Shown here piece by piece: positions 21,357-24,235 of a DNA stretch of 24,235 nt. Positions within the stretch are counted from its first letter, which is position 1. Every line of letters begins with the position of its first letter. The DNA comes from Cyanobacteria bacterium RUI128 (GTDB taxonomy: Bacteria > Cyanobacteriota > Vampirovibrionia > Gastranaerophilales > Gastranaerophilaceae): assembly GCA_024695725.1 (NCBI GenBank), contig JAILHQ010000012.1, positions 1 through 24,235 of the forward strand, given 5' to 3'. The notes beneath the pieces were generated by a model. It worked only from the letters and a program-made list of their open reading frames with translations. It ran no database searches and was not told where the DNA came from. The position numbers and the translations under genes are program-made.

Positions 21357-22679
21357 CTAAATAATTTCGTTATATGATGACGGGTTAGTCAGCAAATCAT
21401 AATTGATTTCATTTTCATTATCTGCAATAGCTGCAGCGACAACCGCGTCTGAAGTTACATTGACAAGGGTTCTCATCATATCGGTAATTCTTTCGATAGT
21501 GAATAAGAACGCAAAGCCTGCAGCGAGTTGTTCAGGACTCAAGCCCATACCGTTCAGGATAAGAGCAATTGTAATCAAACCTGCGCCAGGAATACCCGCA
21601 CTTGTTGATGATGCAACGATAGCTAATAACGCAATCTGGATAATCAACAGAGGTGTTAAAGCAATACCGTAAGCCTGTGCAAGGAATATAACTGCAACAA
21701 CCTGAAGTAATGCAGTACCGTCCATATTCAATGTAGCGCCTAAAGGTAAAACAAAGCTTGAAACCTTGTGAGAGATACCTCTCTTTTCACAACAAGCAAT
21801 TGTCAAAGGTAATGTAGCTGATGAACTTGCTGTACCGAATGCAACCATCATTGCTTCTGCAATAGCTGCGTACAGCATCATTACAGGTACTTTTGAGAAT
21901 ATTTTAAGGAATATCGGGTAAACAATAAATAACTGTATTGCAAAACCGATAGCCAATACCATAAGGTATTTTGAAATACTTACAAAGATATCTGCACCGA
22001 AGGATGAAACAGATAAAGCTGTCAATGCAAAAACACCGGGTGCAGCGAAGAACATAATCCAGTCTGTTACCTTCATTGTAGCAGCAAATACTGATTCAAA
22101 GAAAGAAACTAAAGAACGGTTAACATCTCCGACTTTAGCAAGTGCAATTGCAAACATTACGGTAAATACAATAATCTGAACCATTTGACCATGAGCAACA
22201 GCTTCTAACGGGTTCTTAGGAACAAGGTTTAAGAAAAATTCAATGATTTGTCCTTTCTGAGCAGCAATTGTTGTTGCAACAGTGTTTTGAATATCATGTG
22301 CCGTACCTTGTGCGATGTAATGTTGTGCGCCAAGTCCCGGTTGGAACAACAGTGCAAGAACTGCACCTATTGTGACTGCGGCAACCGTAATAATACCGTA
22401 ATAGATAATAAGTTTTTTACCAAATTTTCCTAACTGTTTGTTATCCCCGACACTTGTTATACCGATAACTATTGCGGATATAACCAACGGAATAACAACC
22501 ATTTGGATAAGTCTTATAAATAATTGACCGATAATTGTCAGCGCACTCATAATCACAGGATTTTGATGTGAATGCAAAAATATACCGACAATAACACCGG
22601 CAATAAGACCGAAGAATATGTGCCAATTTCTCTTGATTCCTAACCCTAGGGCGATTAGCACGTGCATGTGTAGTTTCAT
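21357..22679 (-). CDS. Dicarboxylate/amino acid:cation symporter (DAACS, GltP-like)
   Basis: A 440-aa membrane transporter of the glutamate/aspartate family (sodium or proton coupled). I chose ATG 22679 (MKLHMHVLI): GAGAGGA lies 8 nt upstream, and the ATG at 22724 lies in the promoter -10 box. About eight membrane helices and two hairpins are seen. HP1 carries the serine-rich FGTASSSATLP, TM7 carries NMDGTALL, HP2 carries SAGIPGAGLITI, and TM8 carries ITDMMRTLVNVTSDA. In TM8 the Asp, Arg, Asn and Asp that bind amino-acid substrate and cation are all present, and the Arg favours an acidic substrate (glutamate or aspartate). It converges on the small winged-helix gene across a shared terminator. 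Import of glutamate would fit the nearby glnA only loosely. Confidence 0.93.
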   Translation of the reverse strand: MKLHMHVLIALGLGIKRNWHIFFGLIAGVIVGIFLHSHQNPVIMSALTIIGQLFIRLIQMVVIPLVISAIVIGITSVGDNKQLGKFGKKLIIYYGIITVAAVTIGAVLALLFQPGLGAQHYIAQGTAHDIQNTVATTIAAQKGQIIEFFLNLVPKNPLEAVAHGQMVQIIVFTVMFAIALAKVGDVNRSLVSFFESVFAATMKVTDWIMFFAAPGVFALTALSVSSFGADIFVSISKYLMVLAIGFAIQLFIVYPIFLKIFSKVPVMMLYAAIAEAMMVAFGTASSSATLPLTIACCEKRGISHKVSSFVLPLGATLNMDGTALLQVVAVIFLAQAYGIALTPLLIIQIALLAIVASSTSAGIPGAGLITIALILNGMGLSPEQLAAGFAFLFTIERITDMMRTLVNVTSDAVVAAAIADNENEINYDLLTNPSSYNEII

Positions 22680-22722
22680 ACTATAAATCCTCTCATTATT
22701 CTTAACACTATATGTTGTACCC

Positions 22723-22751
22723 ATTGTACTAAATTACGCAAAATATTTCAA
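22723..22751 (-). promoter_or_regulatory. Sigma-70 promoter of the symporter gene
   Basis: Minus strand: TTGAAA (22746-22751), 17-nt spacer, TACAAT (22723-22728). The start site is expected near 22716, leaving a leader of about 37 nt. Confidence 0.7.
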
Positions 22752-22807
22752 GAACTACAAATGAATGATTTTTTGAGTAAAGTTTTGTAACATTTTTTAG
22801 TTCAGTC

Positions 22808-22840
22808 TTAAAGAAAACCCCTAAATAACCGTAAACCATG
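22808..22840 (+). promoter_or_regulatory. Sigma-28-like promoter shared by the MGLSS genes (copy 3)
   Basis: TTAAAGAA (22808-22815) is followed by CCGTAAACCATG (22829-22840), 21 nt from block to block as in copy 2. An overlapping alternative is TAAA-N17-GCCGAATT (22832-22860). Confidence 0.45.
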
Positions 22841-22859
22841 GTGGGAAAATTTGCCGAAT

Positions 22860-22877
22860 TTATTCTATTGAGAATAA
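22860..22877 (+). other. Leader hairpin of MGLSS 3
   Basis: TTATTCT (22860-22866), loop ATTG, AGAATAA (22871-22877). It is a perfect 7-bp stem between the putative start site and the SD. Confidence 0.45.
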
Positions 22878-22901
22878 GTTCAGCCGGAAAAGGAAAATTC
22901 T

Positions 22902-24235
22902 ATGGGTTTATCGTCATCACAAGCAAGATTGCTTACATTAACAGCAAGAATGCACCAAATAGAATACAAGGCTGCTAAGCTCGAAGCTCAGAAGCTTCAG
23001 ATGGCTAACGAGTCTAAGAAGGTTTATGACGAATATCTTGATGCCTTAGAATTAACAAAAATTCAGAGAGCAACACTTAATAATGACGGTTCAGTTAAGT
23101 ATGTTGATGCAACTTATAATGATTTATGCTTCAACAACGGCGGAAAGAGATTTGGTTTAGTTGCTATCGGCAGCGGAAAACCAATGATTCCTGAAAACAT
23201 TGCAACAAAATACGAAGAAAATATGTTCGATCCTGCAGCATTTGCAACAGCAATGACAGGATATGTTCCGACAGTAATTCCTCAATTCGGATACAATTCA
23301 ACTTACACTCCGCCAAACAACGCAACAGAAGTACCTGAAAATAATGATATTTCAATCTCTATGGGAGAGGCTAAAAATACAACCATCTCCGATAATACAA
23401 CAGGTATCACATTAACTTTAAGCAATGGTCTTACTACAGGCGGTTACACCTACAACATCAAATCAAAAGACGGTTCTGACCAGGATGTTACCTTCCAGTA
23501 CCTCAACAACGGCAGACTGGTAATCTTCGGTAACAACCTCGAAATCGTATCAAACGGTTCTCAAAATGACGATATTATTCTTTTAGGAAATAACAACGAA
23601 CTTAACGCAGGTGCAGGAGATGATATTATTCGTGTAGGTTACACTCTCGGACAAAATCCGTTCAAATCAGCATCTACCGGAAATACCATTATTGCAGGCG
23701 CAGGCACTGACCACATTGTTTTGGGTGCTGAAGGTAACGAAGTTAGCGGTGTTGAAAACCTCTTATCAATGAGTACAGGAATTCAAAGCGGAACAACAAT
23801 CTCAGGTTCTCCAAATACGTGGGCTTGGTATCAAAGCAGCGGTGTTAATTCAGGTGCTGTGTCACAATCAGCTGATGTAATTGAAGGACCGGCTTCTCAG
23901 GGTAGTGTAGGTGATTGCAGATTATTCTCTTTAATTAACAGTTTGGGCGGAAATAATAACAACGGTAATTTATCAAAATATGTTGATATTACTAAATCAG
24001 GTTCTAATTACAACGTAACATTCAAGAAATATACAGGTACAAACAAAACGGCTACAATTTCTGAAAGTGAAGTTCAAAATACACAAAATGTTACAGGTGA
24101 TTTAACAACAATTTTAATTGATCTCGCACTCAACAAATTGATGGATCAAAACGGAGATGATCCGAGATTAGCAAGCGCTGTTACAACCCAAGATAATGCA
24201 TTTTCAAGAGCAGATTACAACACCGTTTCATTATA
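22902..24235 (+). CDS. MGLSS-family protein 3: shared leader fused to RTX-like repeats and a calpain-like peptidase domain (partial)
   Basis: The ORF is open to the window edge (444 codons seen). The SD AAGGA lies about 8 nt before the ATG. Residues 1-50 are the MGLSS leader, one residue different from MGLSS 1, with many synonymous codon changes. Residues 60-215 are Asn/Thr/Gly-rich and beta-like. Residues about 219-275 resemble RTX/hemolysin-type calcium repeats (NGSQNDDIILLGNNN, NAGAGDDIIRVG, IAGAGTDHIVLGAEGNEVSG). At 332-345, ASQGSVGDCRLFSL is the calpain (peptidase C2) active-site motif, with Cys339 intact but Arg where most have Trp. The catalytic His and Asn, and any C-terminal MGLSS module, would lie beyond the window. 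It is probably an exported calcium-responsive peptidase or effector. Export through the MGLSS leader is inference. Confidence 0.8.
   Translation, partial: MGLSSSQARLLTLTARMHQIEYKAAKLEAQKLQMANESKKVYDEYLDALELTKIQRATLNNDGSVKYVDATYNDLCFNNGGKRFGLVAIGSGKPMIPENIATKYEENMFDPAAFATAMTGYVPTVIPQFGYNSTYTPPNNATEVPENNDISISMGEAKNTTISDNTTGITLTLSNGLTTGGYTYNIKSKDGSDQDVTFQYLNNGRLVIFGNNLEIVSNGSQNDDIILLGNNNELNAGAGDDIIRVGYTLGQNPFKSASTGNTIIAGAGTDHIVLGAEGNEVSGVENLLSMSTGIQSGTTISGSPNTWAWYQSSGVNSGAVSQSADVIEGPASQGSVGDCRLFSLINSLGGNNNNGNLSKYVDITKSGSNYNVTFKKYTGTNKTATISESEVQNTQNVTGDLTTILIDLALNKLMDQNGDDPRLASAVTTQDNAFSRADYNTVSL

Noticed and set aside
22680..22724. Upstream ATG for the symporter
   Set aside because: It falls in the -10 box of a TTGAAA-N17-TACAAT promoter. 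ATG 22679 has an SD and matches family length.
22832..22860. TAAA-N17-GCCGAATT as the sigma-28 promoter of MGLSS 3
   Set aside because: Spacing is 2 nt too long, and the site at 22808-22840 aligns better with the other two MGLSS promoters. Kept only as an alternative.

Overview
The window looks like a chromosomal stretch of an AT-rich, fermentative, gut-type bacterium, most likely of the non-photosynthetic cyanobacterial sister lineage (Vampirovibrionia/Melainabacteria, order Gastranaerophilales). The reasons are three proteins that start with MGLSSSQARLL, a leader I associate with that group from memory; a FliA/WhiG-type sigma factor; an [FeFe]-hydrogenase maturase (HydE); a type I-alpha glutamine synthetase; and calpain-like proteins. 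No database search was possible, so this placement is an inference.

Layout. 1-138 is the 3' end of a class II fructose-bisphosphate aldolase, followed by a 14-bp tandem repeat and a bidirectional terminator. 239-1474 (-) is a membrane-associated protein whose C-terminal half resembles a calpain-type cysteine peptidase with the catalytic Cys and His replaced. Divergent from it is the first MGLSS protein (1724-2377). Then come thymidine kinase, a 26-aa membrane peptide gene (-), a PLP-dependent methionine gamma-lyase/aluminium-resistance family enzyme, a CoA-disulfide-reductase-like flavoprotein, a secreted TPR protein (-), an NfeD/SPFH pair (-), a small DUF1858 redox protein (-), a 56-aa ORF (+), uridine phosphorylase (-) and the FliA-type sigma factor (-). 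Divergent from the sigma gene is the second MGLSS protein (11089-11940). After it come an unknown 214-aa protein (-), glnA (+), a same-strand block of UvrD-like helicase, REC-GAF-GGDEF protein and HydE (-), a small winged-helix protein (+), a dicarboxylate/amino-acid symporter (-), and the third MGLSS protein. The third runs off the end and fuses the same leader to an RTX-like segment and a calpain-like domain with an intact catalytic Cys.

The most interesting content is the MGLSS system. Three unlinked genes share an almost invariant 50-residue N-terminal helix module. Two also share an invariant 70-residue C-terminal coiled-coil module around a variable centre, and the third carries a putative enzymatic payload. 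All three are preceded by the same promoter-like element, which resembles a sigma-28 promoter, and a sigma-28-family gene lies next to one of them. The two short copies also share a 3' untranslated region with two hairpins and a terminator, including a compensatory base-pair change. The pattern suggests a co-regulated family of exported or surface proteins built on interchangeable parts, with a flagellin-like design of conserved helical ends and a variable middle.

Other points of note are a dispersed GGGTAAAT repeat family that often sits at stop codons, a diguanylate-cyclase-like protein that keeps its c-di-GMP inhibitory site but has a broken active site, and a giant helicase in which a degenerate SF1 helicase is followed by an intact one. 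No tRNA, rRNA, CRISPR array, IS element or prophage gene was recognised.
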